This document shows positions 37,376 to 46,270 of a stretch of 64,000 bases of DNA, in pieces. The notes under the pieces were generated by a model that worked only from the letters and a program-made list of their open reading frames with translations, searched no databases and was not told the DNA's origin. The stretch lies in assembly GCF_000317575.1 (NCBI RefSeq), contig NC_019748.1, forward strand, positions 3,244,501-3,308,500, in the 5' to 3' direction. The position numbers and the translations under genes were made by a program. Positions within the stretch are counted from its first letter, which is position 1; the number at the start of each line of letters is the position of its first letter. Source of the DNA: Stanieria cyanosphaera PCC 7437 (lineage in GTDB: Bacteria; Cyanobacteriota; Cyanobacteriia; Cyanobacteriales; Xenococcaceae).

Positions 37376-38656
37376 CTAAACAAATTCACAAAGATATTTA
37401 AGATTTACTTGTTCGGTACTATAAACAATACTTTCTTGATTAATTACTCCAGCTATTCCAGGAGTAACATAAGTACTGTCATAACCCTTCTTAGGTAAAT
37501 TTTGACTCCAATTGTGGGGATGATATTCTTTACCCATCGCAAACTCGCATAACAACATAAAAACTCTTTGCTCGTTATCTCCTGATTGATTCCAATAGTT
37601 AGTAGCATAATTAAGAGCTTTAGTAGATTGTTGAGAACCATAAATACCATTACCAAACATTCTTCCTGTACATTGAATTGCGTTAGCAGGAGGAATAATT
37701 AAACCTTGTTGAAGAATACTTAATAAATTACTAGCTTTTGTACCATGCCAGTGAAGTTTGACATTACCAACTTCTGCTGCTTTCTTGCTAAAAGCACGAC
37801 GCATGGAAGGAATATTTATTTCATATACTCGTCGTAGTTTGTATTGGGAAGCAAGATGATGAGTATTGAGAGTACTTTCATACAGTTGACGTAACCAACG
37901 AAAAGTATTTTTTCCTTCTGTTGTGCTACCTGGTACTCTGGTTAAGGTGCATTCAAAAATTTTTTCCTTCATTGATGGTTGAGTAGTTGCTAAAGCTGCA
38001 TCAAGAGCGTTTAAAATTTCATATTGTCTTTGTAACTCTTGAGGCGAACGAAACACTGACTCATCTAACTTCCTACCTAAGTTTTGGGGAATTAAACGCA
38101 GATATTGACTGATTAACTGCCGAAAGATACGACTATTACTTCTTTTCATCGCTGCAATTTGTAAAAGATAATCTCTCGCCAGAGCGATCGCATTTGGGGT
38201 AATTAAACCCAAAGCTGTAGTAAATTTTCCCGTGGATACGTCGTAATTAATATTAGTTTGGGCAATAATTTCATGAATATTAACCGAAACTAAATAACGA
38301 ATTAGTTGTTTAGATCGCACATCGCCACCATGATGAATTTGTTTAGCAGCAATGCTTTCTAAATCTTCTGAAGAGATGGTAGTAGTTTGTGGTTGCTGGT
38401 TAGGAATTAGCTGCGCCTCAGTATAACCCTTTCTCAGTTTTTCTCTTTTCATGCGTTCAAACTTATTTTTCGCTAAAAGCACCGAACTAAACTGATAAGT
38501 TTTGCTTTGCAACTTACTCCCGACTCTACCCCATTGTGCCGTGAAGCAACCATCATCCGTCACCTTTCCTTGCCAAACTTTATTAGAATTTTGGTCAATT
38601 TCGACATAAATTAGCGTACAACAATCTAATACGCCAGCAACAACCGCCGTACTCAT
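37376..38656 (-). CDS. WGR-domain poly(ADP-ribose) polymerase-like protein
   Basis: The 426-residue protein has an N-terminal WGR domain (about 15-85; YVEIDQNSNKVWQGKVTDDGCFTAQWGRVGSKLQSKTY) as in PARP1-3, a helical middle region (about 105-225), and a C-terminal PARP catalytic domain (about 255-426). The H-Y-E triad is intact: His304 in LHWHGTKASN, Tyr339 in GNGIYGS, Glu408 in NQESIVYSTEQVNLKYL, comparable with human PARP1 H862/Y896/E988. It should therefore be able to transfer ADP-ribose from NAD+. A downstream partner such as a PARG or macrodomain gene is not adjacent. Bacterial PARPs of this layout are rare; nucleic-acid sensing is inferred from WGR. Confidence 0.88.
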   Translation of the reverse strand: MSTAVVAGVLDCCTLIYVEIDQNSNKVWQGKVTDDGCFTAQWGRVGSKLQSKTYQFSSVLLAKNKFERMKREKLRKGYTEAQLIPNQQPQTTTISSEDLESIAAKQIHHGGDVRSKQLIRYLVSVNIHEIIAQTNINYDVSTGKFTTALGLITPNAIALARDYLLQIAAMKRSNSRIFRQLISQYLRLIPQNLGRKLDESVFRSPQELQRQYEILNALDAALATTQPSMKEKIFECTLTRVPGSTTEGKNTFRWLRQLYESTLNTHHLASQYKLRRVYEINIPSMRRAFSKKAAEVGNVKLHWHGTKASNLLSILQQGLIIPPANAIQCTGRMFGNGIYGSQQSTKALNYATNYWNQSGDNEQRVFMLLCEFAMGKEYHPHNWSQNLPKKGYDSTYVTPGIAGVINQESIVYSTEQVNLKYLCEFV

Positions 38657-38845
38657 ATTTATTTACCTTAATGATAAAAATCTTGGTTTTAGTAATTAAT
38701 TTGAGGAGTTCCTCTTAATTTAATAATGTATCGCAGTTTGATTTTTTAGTCAACAAAGAAGGAAAGTAATGCGATCGCTTTTGGGAGAGTAACCTCTTGC
38801 TCTAGAAAACTTAAAATATAAACAATAGCGAGCAATTAATTTTTC

Positions 38846-39094
38846 ATGCAAAGTATTAAATTAAACTCTCATGTAGGTTCGGACGGTATATTGCATTTAG
38901 ATGTGCCAGTAAATATTAAAAATGCCGAACTAGAAGTATTAATAACTGTGAAAAATATCAACTCTACTCAAGAAAACGAGAGAAAATCAGAATGGTCACC
39001 TGAATTTTTTGAAAAGACCGCAGGAGCTTGGGAAGGAGAGCCATTAGAGCGAGAACCTCAAGGAGAATATGAAAACCGAGAAGAGTTATTTTGA
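38846..39094 (+). CDS. Putative type II antitoxin (VapB-like partner)
   Basis: An 82-residue protein with a short beta-strand N-terminal part (SIKLNSHVGSDGILHLDVPVNIKNAELEVLITV) of the AbrB/DUF104-like antitoxin type, and an acidic, Trp-containing tail (SPEFFEKTAGAWEGEPLEREPQGEY) suited to block a PIN toxin. Its stop TGA overlaps the TTG start of the PIN gene by four bases, the standard antitoxin-toxin coupling. Identity rests on arrangement as well as sequence. Confidence 0.75.
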   Translation: MQSIKLNSHVGSDGILHLDVPVNIKNAELEVLITVKNINSTQENERKSEWSPEFFEKTAGAWEGEPLEREPQGEYENREELF

Positions 39095-39456
39095 TCTACT
39101 TGCTCGATACCAATACTTGTATTCAATACCTAACTGGTCGTAATCCTTTGGTTGTAGCAAAATTTAAGGCTCACAATCCTTCAGATATAGCTATTTGTGA
39201 TATTGTTAAGTCAGAACTTTACTATGGTGCATATAAAAGCGATCGCACAGATAAAAATCTCCAAGTGCTAAGTAAGTTTTTCAACGAATTTGTCAGTTTA
39301 CCTTTCGACCAACAAGCAGCCAAAAAAGCAGGAGAAATAAGAGCTAGACTTGCTACGTTAGGAACTCCAATTGGTCCTTACGATCTTCAGATAGCAGCGA
39401 TCGCTTTAATTCACAATCTGATTTTGGTTACTCATAACATTAGAGAATTTAGTTGA
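39091..39456 (+). CDS. VapC-type PIN ribonuclease toxin, ends early at a TGA
   Basis: A 121-residue PIN-domain protein starting at TTG 39091 (MIYLLDTNTCIQYL) with acidic residues in LLDTN, KSELYYGA, GPYDLQIAA and THN-RE-F positions, so the active site is complete. The frame stops at TGA 39454-39456, but the downstream codons VEGLRFEDWEVV then a TAG (39493-39495) continue the family's usual tail (REFSRVEGLR-EDWE). A CGA-to-TGA change would explain this. The lost tail is beyond the catalytic core, so activity is uncertain. Confidence 0.85.
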   Translation: MIYLLDTNTCIQYLTGRNPLVVAKFKAHNPSDIAICDIVKSELYYGAYKSDRTDKNLQVLSKFFNEFVSLPFDQQAAKKAGEIRARLATLGTPIGPYDLQIAAIALIHNLILVTHNIREFS

Positions 39457-39525
39457 GTTGAAGGACTGCGCTTTGAAGATTGGGAAGTAGTTTAGTTTGT
39501 GGTATATCGCGCGTCGCAAGTGCGT

Positions 39526-39633
39526 TTAAATTTGCCACAGTCGAATTGCGTTATTGTCATCAGCACTAGCAAACATTTGTTCAGTAAAAGCGATCGCTAT
39601 AGCTCTTAAAGGATGTCTGAGAAACAAATTGTC
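39526..39633 (-). pseudogene. WD40 repeat remnant
   Basis: The reverse strand reads DNLFLRHPLRAIAIAFTEQM followed by FASADDNNAIRLWQI and a TAA, which is the last blade of a WD40 propeller (H--V-AIAFSPDG--LASAS-D-TIRLWD). An in-frame stop lies immediately upstream (39634-39636). Only about 35 codons remain. The HIP1 octamer lies inside it. The remaining bases to 39840 show nothing else recognisable. Confidence 0.6.
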
Positions 39634-39840
39634 TTAATAGTCCAAGTAAGCAAGTTTACCTTCGATACATAATTTACAAGCCAAAATAAGAATTGGAACT
39701 GAAGTTTGAGTTCGATCAGTTTTGGGAATTTTTTTTCTCTATTCTCTATCCTCTTTCTTTACGATAAGTTTTCTTAAATAAAATAGGATGACTTAAATAA
39801 CCTGTTCTAACTTAAAAACTTTGAGGTTAGAGAAATTATC

Positions 39841-40425
39841 ATGAAACTAAAGTTAAAATACCAAGCTTTGACAACCTCTCTTTTTCTATGTAGCCATTTA
39901 TTTTTTGTCATGGAAGCTCAAGCTCGACCTACGGTAGGATTTGAGAATAATTCTTCAACCCAACCAACAGTTACAGGAGGCACAACCTTTAGCTGTATTC
40001 CCCAAGGTAACAACTATGCTACTGTAGGTCAAAAAGCTGGTAGAGAACCAGTTCCCCTAATTGTCTGGACACCCAAAGGATCGAATCATTTTGGCGAAAA
40101 ATATCCTCCTCAAACTCGCTGCCAAATAGTTACCCAAAAATTAAACGCAGCCATTAGTGCTAACGGTGGCACAATGAAAAATTTGTTATTGACTAACGGT
40201 ATGGTAAGTAATCAAACCGTAATTTGTACTCTGCGTCAACAAGAAACCGCTTGTAACCCCAATAACACACTCTTTACGCTCAAACCTGAAAATGCTAGTC
40301 GTTCGGGGGAAGTAATTTCCCAATTAATGCAAATCGGTCGCTATGGTAGCAGTGCAGGATTTATTCAGGAAACTAGCGGTCAAGTGTATGTGGATTTAGG
40401 AGACTGGGAAAATAAAGTTTTTTAA
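39841..40425 (+). CDS. COP23-domain secreted protein
   Basis: The 194-residue protein has a signal peptide (MKLKLKYQALTTSLFLCSHLF) cleaved probably after AQA, then a COP23 domain: TFSCIPQGNNYATVGQ, PLIVWTPKGSNHFGEKYPPQTRCQIVTQKLN, and paired Cys residues including VICTLRQQETAC. COP23 was described as a circadian-oscillating membrane protein in Cyanothece/Crocosphaera; molecular role unknown. It is followed after 52 bp by two trypsin-like protease genes on the same strand, which suggests an operon. Confidence 0.85.
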   Translation: MKLKLKYQALTTSLFLCSHLFFVMEAQARPTVGFENNSSTQPTVTGGTTFSCIPQGNNYATVGQKAGREPVPLIVWTPKGSNHFGEKYPPQTRCQIVTQKLNAAISANGGTMKNLLLTNGMVSNQTVICTLRQQETACNPNNTLFTLKPENASRSGEVISQLMQIGRYGSSAGFIQETSGQVYVDLGDWENKVF

Positions 40426-40477
40426 GCAATCAGCAGTTTTTTTGCCACGTTAACAATTCATTTTTAAATCTTGTTTA

Positions 40478-41338
40478 ATGATAACTAGTTTTTTAGGGGG
40501 ATTATTATCCTTTTTCCATTCACAATTAATCCCTAAAATTGAACAGAAGCCTAATCATATTGCCAATTTACAACTGCAATTAATTAACAACCGTTTTTCT
40601 CAAGAGCGGTCTGTAGAGGAAATTGCTAGACAGATAACAGTTAGAATTTTCACAGATTCGGGTTTAGGTTCAGGGGCAATTATTGCCCGTCAGGGTCAAA
40701 CTTACACAATCTTAACTAATCATCATGTGGTAGCTAGTAGTCCCAATCAAACATATACTGTTTTAACTGATGATGGACAAAGACATCAAGCCCAATGGCT
40801 ACAATCGAGCCAGTTTGGTACTTTAGATGTAGCTTTGCTGCAATTTACCAGTAGTAATTCTTATCGAGTTGTCAAAATAGGAGACTCAACACAACTTTCC
40901 GTTGGCAATGTTATCTATGCATCAGGATTTCCAGCTTGGCATTTTAGAAGAGAAGGCAATAAAATCACTGCTTTGGAAGATACTCGTCATTGGGGATTAA
41001 GAGCCTTTCGTGTAACTAAAGGAATAGTAGGAATGCTAAGTAAGCAAGCACTATTTGGAGGATATCAAATCGGCTATAGCAATGATGTAGTCGAAGGCAT
41101 GAGTGGTGGCCCTGTTTTGAATGAACAAGCTGAACTCATTGGAATTAATGGAATGTTGAAATATCCTCTGCAAGATACTCAAGCAATCGTTTTTGTTGAT
41201 GGAACAACTCCTTCAGAACAACTTTTTGAGCAAATGGAAACTTTAAGCTGGGCTATTCCTATCAATGATATTCACCATCAAATTGAAACTTTGATTGGAG
41301 AAAGTGCAGTTATAGAAAATGAATTACTTCGAGAATAA
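40478..41338 (+). CDS. Trypsin-like serine protease
   Basis: The 286-residue protein shows the chymotrypsin-fold triad: His83 in LTNHHVVAS, Asp117 in LDVALLQF, and Ser209 in EGMSGGPVLN. The N-terminus (MITSFLGGLLSFF) is hydrophobic and may be an export signal or anchor. No PDZ domain is present, unlike Deg/HtrA proteases. Its stop overlaps the start of the next protease gene (TAATG), implying translational coupling. The preceding gene encodes a COP23 protein. Confidence 0.85.
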   Translation: MITSFLGGLLSFFHSQLIPKIEQKPNHIANLQLQLINNRFSQERSVEEIARQITVRIFTDSGLGSGAIIARQGQTYTILTNHHVVASSPNQTYTVLTDDGQRHQAQWLQSSQFGTLDVALLQFTSSNSYRVVKIGDSTQLSVGNVIYASGFPAWHFRREGNKITALEDTRHWGLRAFRVTKGIVGMLSKQALFGGYQIGYSNDVVEGMSGGPVLNEQAELIGINGMLKYPLQDTQAIVFVDGTTPSEQLFEQMETLSWAIPINDIHHQIETLIGESAVIENELLRE

Positions 41339-43233
41339 TGACTATCAAAAAATTTAAGATGAGTTTGGCTAAGTTTAACTTTTCAACTAAATGGTTAGGA
41401 AGTACATTAATAGTTACTTTGTTAGCGGTTAGTTTCCCAACCATGGTGACTGCCAAAAATGAAAGCGAGATTGCTCAAATTGCCAAAACTTTGACAGTAC
41501 AAATCAATAATAATGGGAATTCTCCAGGAGGTTCTGGAGTAATTATTGCTAAAAACGGTAATACCTATACGGTGATCACAGCAAATCACGTAGTATGCGA
41601 TGCGATTCCTCGTCCCGGGCCTGTGGTTTGTCGCAAAGATATTGCCTATAGTGTTCGTACCTATACTGGTCAAGAATATCCACTGAGTTTAGTAGAACAT
41701 TTACAGAAAAATCCCAACGATTCTGATTTAGCCATTGTCACTTTTGAAAGCTCTGAAGAATATCCTGTCGCCCAGTTAGGAGATTCAGAACAAGCTGCGA
41801 TCGCTTCTGATATTTATGTGGCTGGTTTTCCAGCAGCTTTTGGTAAAACGGGAGCGCAAAGAGATTTTACCTTGACTACAGGCGCAGTGGCTTCTCTTGC
41901 TACTAATGCTATTAACGGCTATAGTCTGATCTATGATGCTAGAACTAAAACAGGTATGAGTGGTGGACCAGTTTTTGATTCTGAAGCTCATTTGGTGGGA
42001 ATTCATGGCTTAGGTGATACTAATACTCCTCAAACAGGAAATTTATCAGATGCTCAAAAATCTGGTTTTAATGCTGGTATTCCAATTAATACCTTTAAAC
42101 AAGTGTGTCCTAAATTTGAAAATTGCCTCAATCTGGGAGAAAATACTGAAATAACCAGAAATTCAGTAGAACAATCAACTACGAAACCAACGGTTACTAA
42201 TCTAGATAATCCTCAATCTGCTCGTGATCACTACAAAAAGGGTCTTTCTTTACAAGCGCGAGGTGATTACCCACAAGCAATCAATCATTATACTCAGGCA
42301 TTGCAACTTACTCCCGATCAAAGTACCGCTTTATCAACTTTATTAAATAGAGGCTATGCCTATTTAAATCTGCAAAATTGGCAAGCAGCTATTGATGATT
42401 ACAATCAAGCCTTGCAGATTGATAGTAACGAGGCGACAGCCTATAACGAAAGAGGAGAGGCACGTCAGCAAATAGGAGATTTAGCAGGAGCAATCAGCGA
42501 TTACACTCAAGCAATTAATCTTGATCCTAATTTACCCTATGCTTACAACAACCGAGCTTTTATTTTAAATCGTCAAGGAGATTTAGCAGGAGCAAAAGCA
42601 GATTTAGAAAAGGCTGCTGAGTTACTTTTGGCGGAGGGACAAATCGATCAATATAAAATTGTGATGAATAACATCGAAACAGTTGAGCGTAATCAAAGAC
42701 TTCAGCCCGACACAACTAATTCTGATCCTAATTTGTCACTAATTCAACAGTGGAATTTGAAGTCTGTACCTTGTAGTAATCAGGCAGTTTCTATTTTTAT
42801 TGATGGAAAAGAATATTGTACCGAACCGACAGATTGGCTGAGTTTGGGTCAATATAAATACATTCGTAACGATGATAGATTAGAACCGATTACTAAACCA
42901 CCAGCTACTTCTAATTCTCAAACTTTGGCAATTTCGCCTCAATTTACTTTTACTAGTGTTTGGGACTATGGGAATTGTCTAGAAGATATTATTCAACTTT
43001 ATCTTGGGGTTGAGCAATTTAAACAACGAGGCAGAATCGGCAATTGTTTGGCAGATGTGTTTCAAACCTACAAAGATAAGGGACTATCTCAAGCTCAAGC
43101 GTTAGAGTTGATTCGTGCTGCTAACCAATATGCAACTTCTAAATTAAATCCTTCTCTTTATCCTCCCCAAGGACAACGAAGACGAATTAATAAAATGTTT
43201 GGTTTTACTTATCAAATCGATAAAACACCTTGA
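41338..43233 (+). CDS. Trypsin-like serine protease with C-terminal TPR repeats
   Basis: The 631-residue protein has a signal peptide (about 15-40), a trypsin-like domain with His84 (TANHVV), Asp130 (NDSDLAIV) and Ser208 (GMSGGPV), a linker, then three to four TPR repeats (about 290-430; ARDHYKKGLSLQARGDYPQAINHYTQALQL). A C-terminal region (about 470-631) has Cys-containing segments of unknown fold. It overlaps the preceding protease by one base. The stop lies 9 bp from that of the convergent kinase gene. Confidence 0.88.
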   Translation: MTIKKFKMSLAKFNFSTKWLGSTLIVTLLAVSFPTMVTAKNESEIAQIAKTLTVQINNNGNSPGGSGVIIAKNGNTYTVITANHVVCDAIPRPGPVVCRKDIAYSVRTYTGQEYPLSLVEHLQKNPNDSDLAIVTFESSEEYPVAQLGDSEQAAIASDIYVAGFPAAFGKTGAQRDFTLTTGAVASLATNAINGYSLIYDARTKTGMSGGPVFDSEAHLVGIHGLGDTNTPQTGNLSDAQKSGFNAGIPINTFKQVCPKFENCLNLGENTEITRNSVEQSTTKPTVTNLDNPQSARDHYKKGLSLQARGDYPQAINHYTQALQLTPDQSTALSTLLNRGYAYLNLQNWQAAIDDYNQALQIDSNEATAYNERGEARQQIGDLAGAISDYTQAINLDPNLPYAYNNRAFILNRQGDLAGAKADLEKAAELLLAEGQIDQYKIVMNNIETVERNQRLQPDTTNSDPNLSLIQQWNLKSVPCSNQAVSIFIDGKEYCTEPTDWLSLGQYKYIRNDDRLEPITKPPATSNSQTLAISPQFTFTSVWDYGNCLEDIIQLYLGVEQFKQRGRIGNCLADVFQTYKDKGLSQAQALELIRAANQYATSKLNPSLYPPQGQRRRINKMFGFTYQIDKTP

Positions 43234-43242
43234 GAAACTGGT

Positions 43243-45453
43243 TTATAAAGCCCAATCAGAATTATCTTCAGATTGAGGTTGAGGTTCTGGTTGAGGTTGG
43301 GATGAGTTAAAGTCGTCTACAGGCATATTGCCATAATGTTGGTTAGGTGTTTGAGTTTCCGAAGGCTTAGAAGTTGATTTTGGCTCAGAATCAGTAACTT
43401 CTGGTGATTCTTCTTCAACAGGATTGGGAGTTTCTGAGGGTTGAGAATTAGTAACTTCTGGTGATTCTTCTTCAACAGGATTGGCAGTTTCTGAAGGTTG
43501 AGAATTAGTAGCCTCTGGTGATTTTTCTTCAACAGGATTGGCAGTTTCTGAGGGTTGAGAATTAGTAACTTCTGGTGATTCTTCTGCTACAGGATTAGAA
43601 GTTGCTGGTGCTGGCGTTGTCGGAATTATAGGAGGATTGGGAGTAACTGGTGGAGAGGCTACAGCGATCGCTTTTTCTGCTTCACTAATAATTGCCTCAG
43701 CTTGTTCTCGCCAATAACTAGATGTAGAGGTTTGAACTTGGGTTGCTGTTTGTTTGGCTTCTTGCCAGTTTTTCTGTTGGAGTGCTTCCTGAGCGTTAGC
43801 AATAATACTTTTATTAGTATCGTATTCAGTTTTCCAGCGATCGCTTTCGGTTTGAGTTTGAGATTTAATCGAACTATTTTCTGGTATCTGTTGAATTAAT
43901 TCGAGTGCTTCTGCCAATTTTCCTTCGGTTGTATACATCGCTGTAGCCTCTTGGAAAAGCTGTTGTGACCATTGGTTAGTTAATTGTTCAATTTCGTCAG
44001 CAAAGGAAGTATTTTGGGGTAATTGGGCTATTATGGCTAAAGCTTCTCCATAATTGAGAGATTGTGCTTTTTGTTTTGCCATTCCTAAACCACACTGAAC
44101 CTGGAACTGGGATTTTTGTGCTTGTGGTAAGGTAAGAGTCTGGGTAATTTGTTGATAACATTGGGTATATTGATTTTGAGCTATTAAAGTATTAAGTTGT
44201 TGAACCTGCTCATTGAGATTTTGTTGTTCGACTTGAGTATTGTTTTGATTAAACCAATATATTCCTCCCGCAGCACCACCTAGAGCGATCGCACTAGCCA
44301 AAGCGATTAAGCTTTTCTGTTTTGATTTATTAAAATGAGTTTTACTTCGATTGGAATTTTCTACAGGTGTGTCTTGTAGAGAATTGGGTATTGAGGAATT
44401 GCGCTCAAAAGAAGAATGTTGGGTTAATGCAGCTTGAGAAATAGGTACATTATTTGTTTGAGGGAACGAAGATAGTTTTTGCTCAGGAACAGCAGAGTTC
44501 AATGCAGAACTACGATTAGGTTTAGTTTGGTTAGAATCAAGCAGAGTGGTAGGATGTTCCGAAGCAGAAAAAGACTGACTCAACTGAGAATTATTAACTA
44601 ACCCTGTTGGTGTATATCTAGCTGAGACAGTAGGTGGAACAGTAGTTGCAGAATAAGTATTGATAGCATTTAAAGCTTCTTGAGCCGAATGATAGCGATC
44701 GCCAAAATGATAGCGTACCATTTTAGTGAGAATTGCTGCTAGTTGAGGACTAACTTGAGCTTGAGGTTGCCAGAGTAACTCACCGTATTCATCTTCTGGA
44801 AGTTCTAAAGGATGAATCCCTGTCAAAGCTTGAATACCAATCATCCCCAAAGCATAGAGATCGCTACTAGGACGAGGTTTACCAATTGCTTGTTCAGTTG
44901 GCATATAACCCCTTGTTCCTACTGCTACAGTGGCAGGAATAAGCTGCGATTGAGTTAATGCAAATTCTTTAACTGTGCCAAAATCAACTAAAACCAATTT
45001 GCGATCGCTATTACGACGAATCAGATTATCAGGTTTGACATCGCGGTGAATTACACCATTGCTATGAATAAAATCAAGAATATTTAAACAGTCTTTGAGT
45101 AGTTCGACTACGTTATTTTCTGACCAAATCGAACCGGGTTTTAATTCTTGACTAAGAGTATGACCTTCAATATACTCTTGTACTAAATAAAATTGTTGCT
45201 CTTCTTCAAAATAGGCTACTAGACGAGGAATTTGGGGATGATTTAACTTGTTAAGAGTTTCTCCTTCTTTTTGAAATAAACGTCTGGCAACATTTAAAGA
45301 ATTTGGATCGTTAATTTGAGGATAAAGTTGTTTGACCACACAGCGATTATGATTAGGGAGATCGATATCTTTCGCCAGATAAGTCTGTCCAAAGCCACCT
45401 TTGGCGATATATCGAATAATTTGATATCGCGAAGCTAGAATTTTACCCTGCAT
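43243..45453 (-). CDS. Ser/Thr protein kinase, membrane-anchored (Hanks type)
   Basis: The 736-residue protein starts with a kinase domain (about 1-270): GGFGQTYLAKD glycine loop, Lys in CVVKQL, catalytic loop HRDVKPDNLI, DFGTVKE, and TRGYMPTEQA activation segment. A Ser/Asn-rich linker leads to a single transmembrane helix (IALASAIALGGAAGGIYWF, about 381-399). A helical sensor region follows (about 405-590), then a Pro/Glu/Ser-rich tail with a 19-residue repeat. All catalytic residues are kept. The extracytoplasmic part could sense envelope status; the convergent protease cluster is a possible but unproven functional partner. Confidence 0.92.
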   Translation of the reverse strand: MQGKILASRYQIIRYIAKGGFGQTYLAKDIDLPNHNRCVVKQLYPQINDPNSLNVARRLFQKEGETLNKLNHPQIPRLVAYFEEEQQFYLVQEYIEGHTLSQELKPGSIWSENNVVELLKDCLNILDFIHSNGVIHRDVKPDNLIRRNSDRKLVLVDFGTVKEFALTQSQLIPATVAVGTRGYMPTEQAIGKPRPSSDLYALGMIGIQALTGIHPLELPEDEYGELLWQPQAQVSPQLAAILTKMVRYHFGDRYHSAQEALNAINTYSATTVPPTVSARYTPTGLVNNSQLSQSFSASEHPTTLLDSNQTKPNRSSALNSAVPEQKLSSFPQTNNVPISQAALTQHSSFERNSSIPNSLQDTPVENSNRSKTHFNKSKQKSLIALASAIALGGAAGGIYWFNQNNTQVEQQNLNEQVQQLNTLIAQNQYTQCYQQITQTLTLPQAQKSQFQVQCGLGMAKQKAQSLNYGEALAIIAQLPQNTSFADEIEQLTNQWSQQLFQEATAMYTTEGKLAEALELIQQIPENSSIKSQTQTESDRWKTEYDTNKSIIANAQEALQQKNWQEAKQTATQVQTSTSSYWREQAEAIISEAEKAIAVASPPVTPNPPIIPTTPAPATSNPVAEESPEVTNSQPSETANPVEEKSPEATNSQPSETANPVEEESPEVTNSQPSETPNPVEEESPEVTDSEPKSTSKPSETQTPNQHYGNMPVDDFNSSQPQPEPQPQSEDNSDWAL
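43393..43584. repeat. 57-bp tandem repeat in the kinase tail
   Basis: Units beginning at 43393, 43450 (first spacing 57), 43507 and 43564 are spaced exactly 57 bp and encode PSETANPVEEESPEVTNSQ with few changes. Three units plus a partial one are present. The repeated tail is low-complexity and likely varies in copy number between strains. Confidence 0.9.
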
Positions 45454-45617
45454 AATCTTCTAAACAGTCAAAGTTAGTATCTAACTTAATTTAAGTACAA
45501 TACCGATAAAAATTAGCAAAGCCTCACCAATCAATGACAAAATAAATTACTTTAAAGTATTACATTATACAGAATTATTTTTATAATTAAAATATAGGGT
45601 TAAAGGAGATTAGTATT

Positions 45618-45818
45618 ATGTCTATTCAAACTAAAGCTCGCGCTCTTCTCAACCGTCATCATCAAATGATTCGTAACCGCGAACAATCGATGTTATTAAG
45701 AACTGCAACAGAAATCGGTTTTGATGTAGATACAAGTCACTACTATAGTCACATCCAAGGCAAAACTCCAGCCCAATTTAACCAAGCTTATCATCGTAGT
45801 CGAAGCACAATGAGTTAA
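45618..45818 (+). CDS. Small conserved-looking protein of unknown function
   Basis: A 66-residue basic protein, MSIQTKARALLNRHHQMIRN..., with a strong AAGGAG seven bases or so upstream of its ATG. His, Arg and Tyr are frequent (DTSHYYSHIQGKTP, AYHRSRSTMS). The N-terminal half is an amphipathic helix. The Shine-Dalgarno and codon use argue it is a real gene; I do not recognise a family. It is followed by the pterin dehydratase gene 56 bp downstream. Confidence 0.6.
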   Translation: MSIQTKARALLNRHHQMIRNREQSMLLRTATEIGFDVDTSHYYSHIQGKTPAQFNQAYHRSRSTMS

Positions 45819-45874
45819 GTTTTTGGATGTAATTAAAGAAAAAAATTATCTCTAGCTTAACAAGCTTCCCGAAG

Positions 45875-46267
45875 ATGTTTAAGGTTAAAAGAAAATCTCA
45901 AGTAACTTCAAAAACTATACTTTTCAACCAACAGACAAATATAGTTGACTCCAAAAACCAAGTTGCACTCAAAACTTTATCCTCTAAAGAATTAAAATTA
46001 GCTTTAGCGCAATTAAAGGGATGGCAACTTCAAGAAGGTAAATTACATCGTCGCTTTTGTTTTAGCTCTTTTGAAAAAGCATTAGGATTTATGTCAGGAC
46101 TAGCTTTAAGTGCAAAAAAGATAGAACATCATCTTGAAGAATCTGAGTTATACAATTGTGTCACTGTCGATCTGATCACTCCTGAAATAGGTGGGATCAC
46201 AGATTTAGATGTACAACTAGCACAACAAGCTAATAGATTAGCCTCTATACTAAAAGCATTCTATTGA
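45875..46267 (+). CDS. Pterin-4a-carbinolamine dehydratase family protein
   Basis: Residues 35-130 match the pterin carbinolamine dehydratase fold: GWQLQEGKLHRRFCFSSFEKALGFM, IEHHLEESELYNCVTVDLITPEIGGITDLDVQLA. Family enzymes dehydrate 4a-hydroxytetrahydrobiopterin. The usual HHPxx motif is HHLEE here, so the Pro is replaced, and the typical TH before GG is TPEIGG; activity might therefore be altered. An N-terminal extension of about 35 residues is unusual. The stop lies 3 bp from the convergent dus gene. Confidence 0.8.
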   Translation: MFKVKRKSQVTSKTILFNQQTNIVDSKNQVALKTLSSKELKLALAQLKGWQLQEGKLHRRFCFSSFEKALGFMSGLALSAKKIEHHLEESELYNCVTVDLITPEIGGITDLDVQLAQQANRLASILKAFY

Positions 46268-46270
46268 GAT

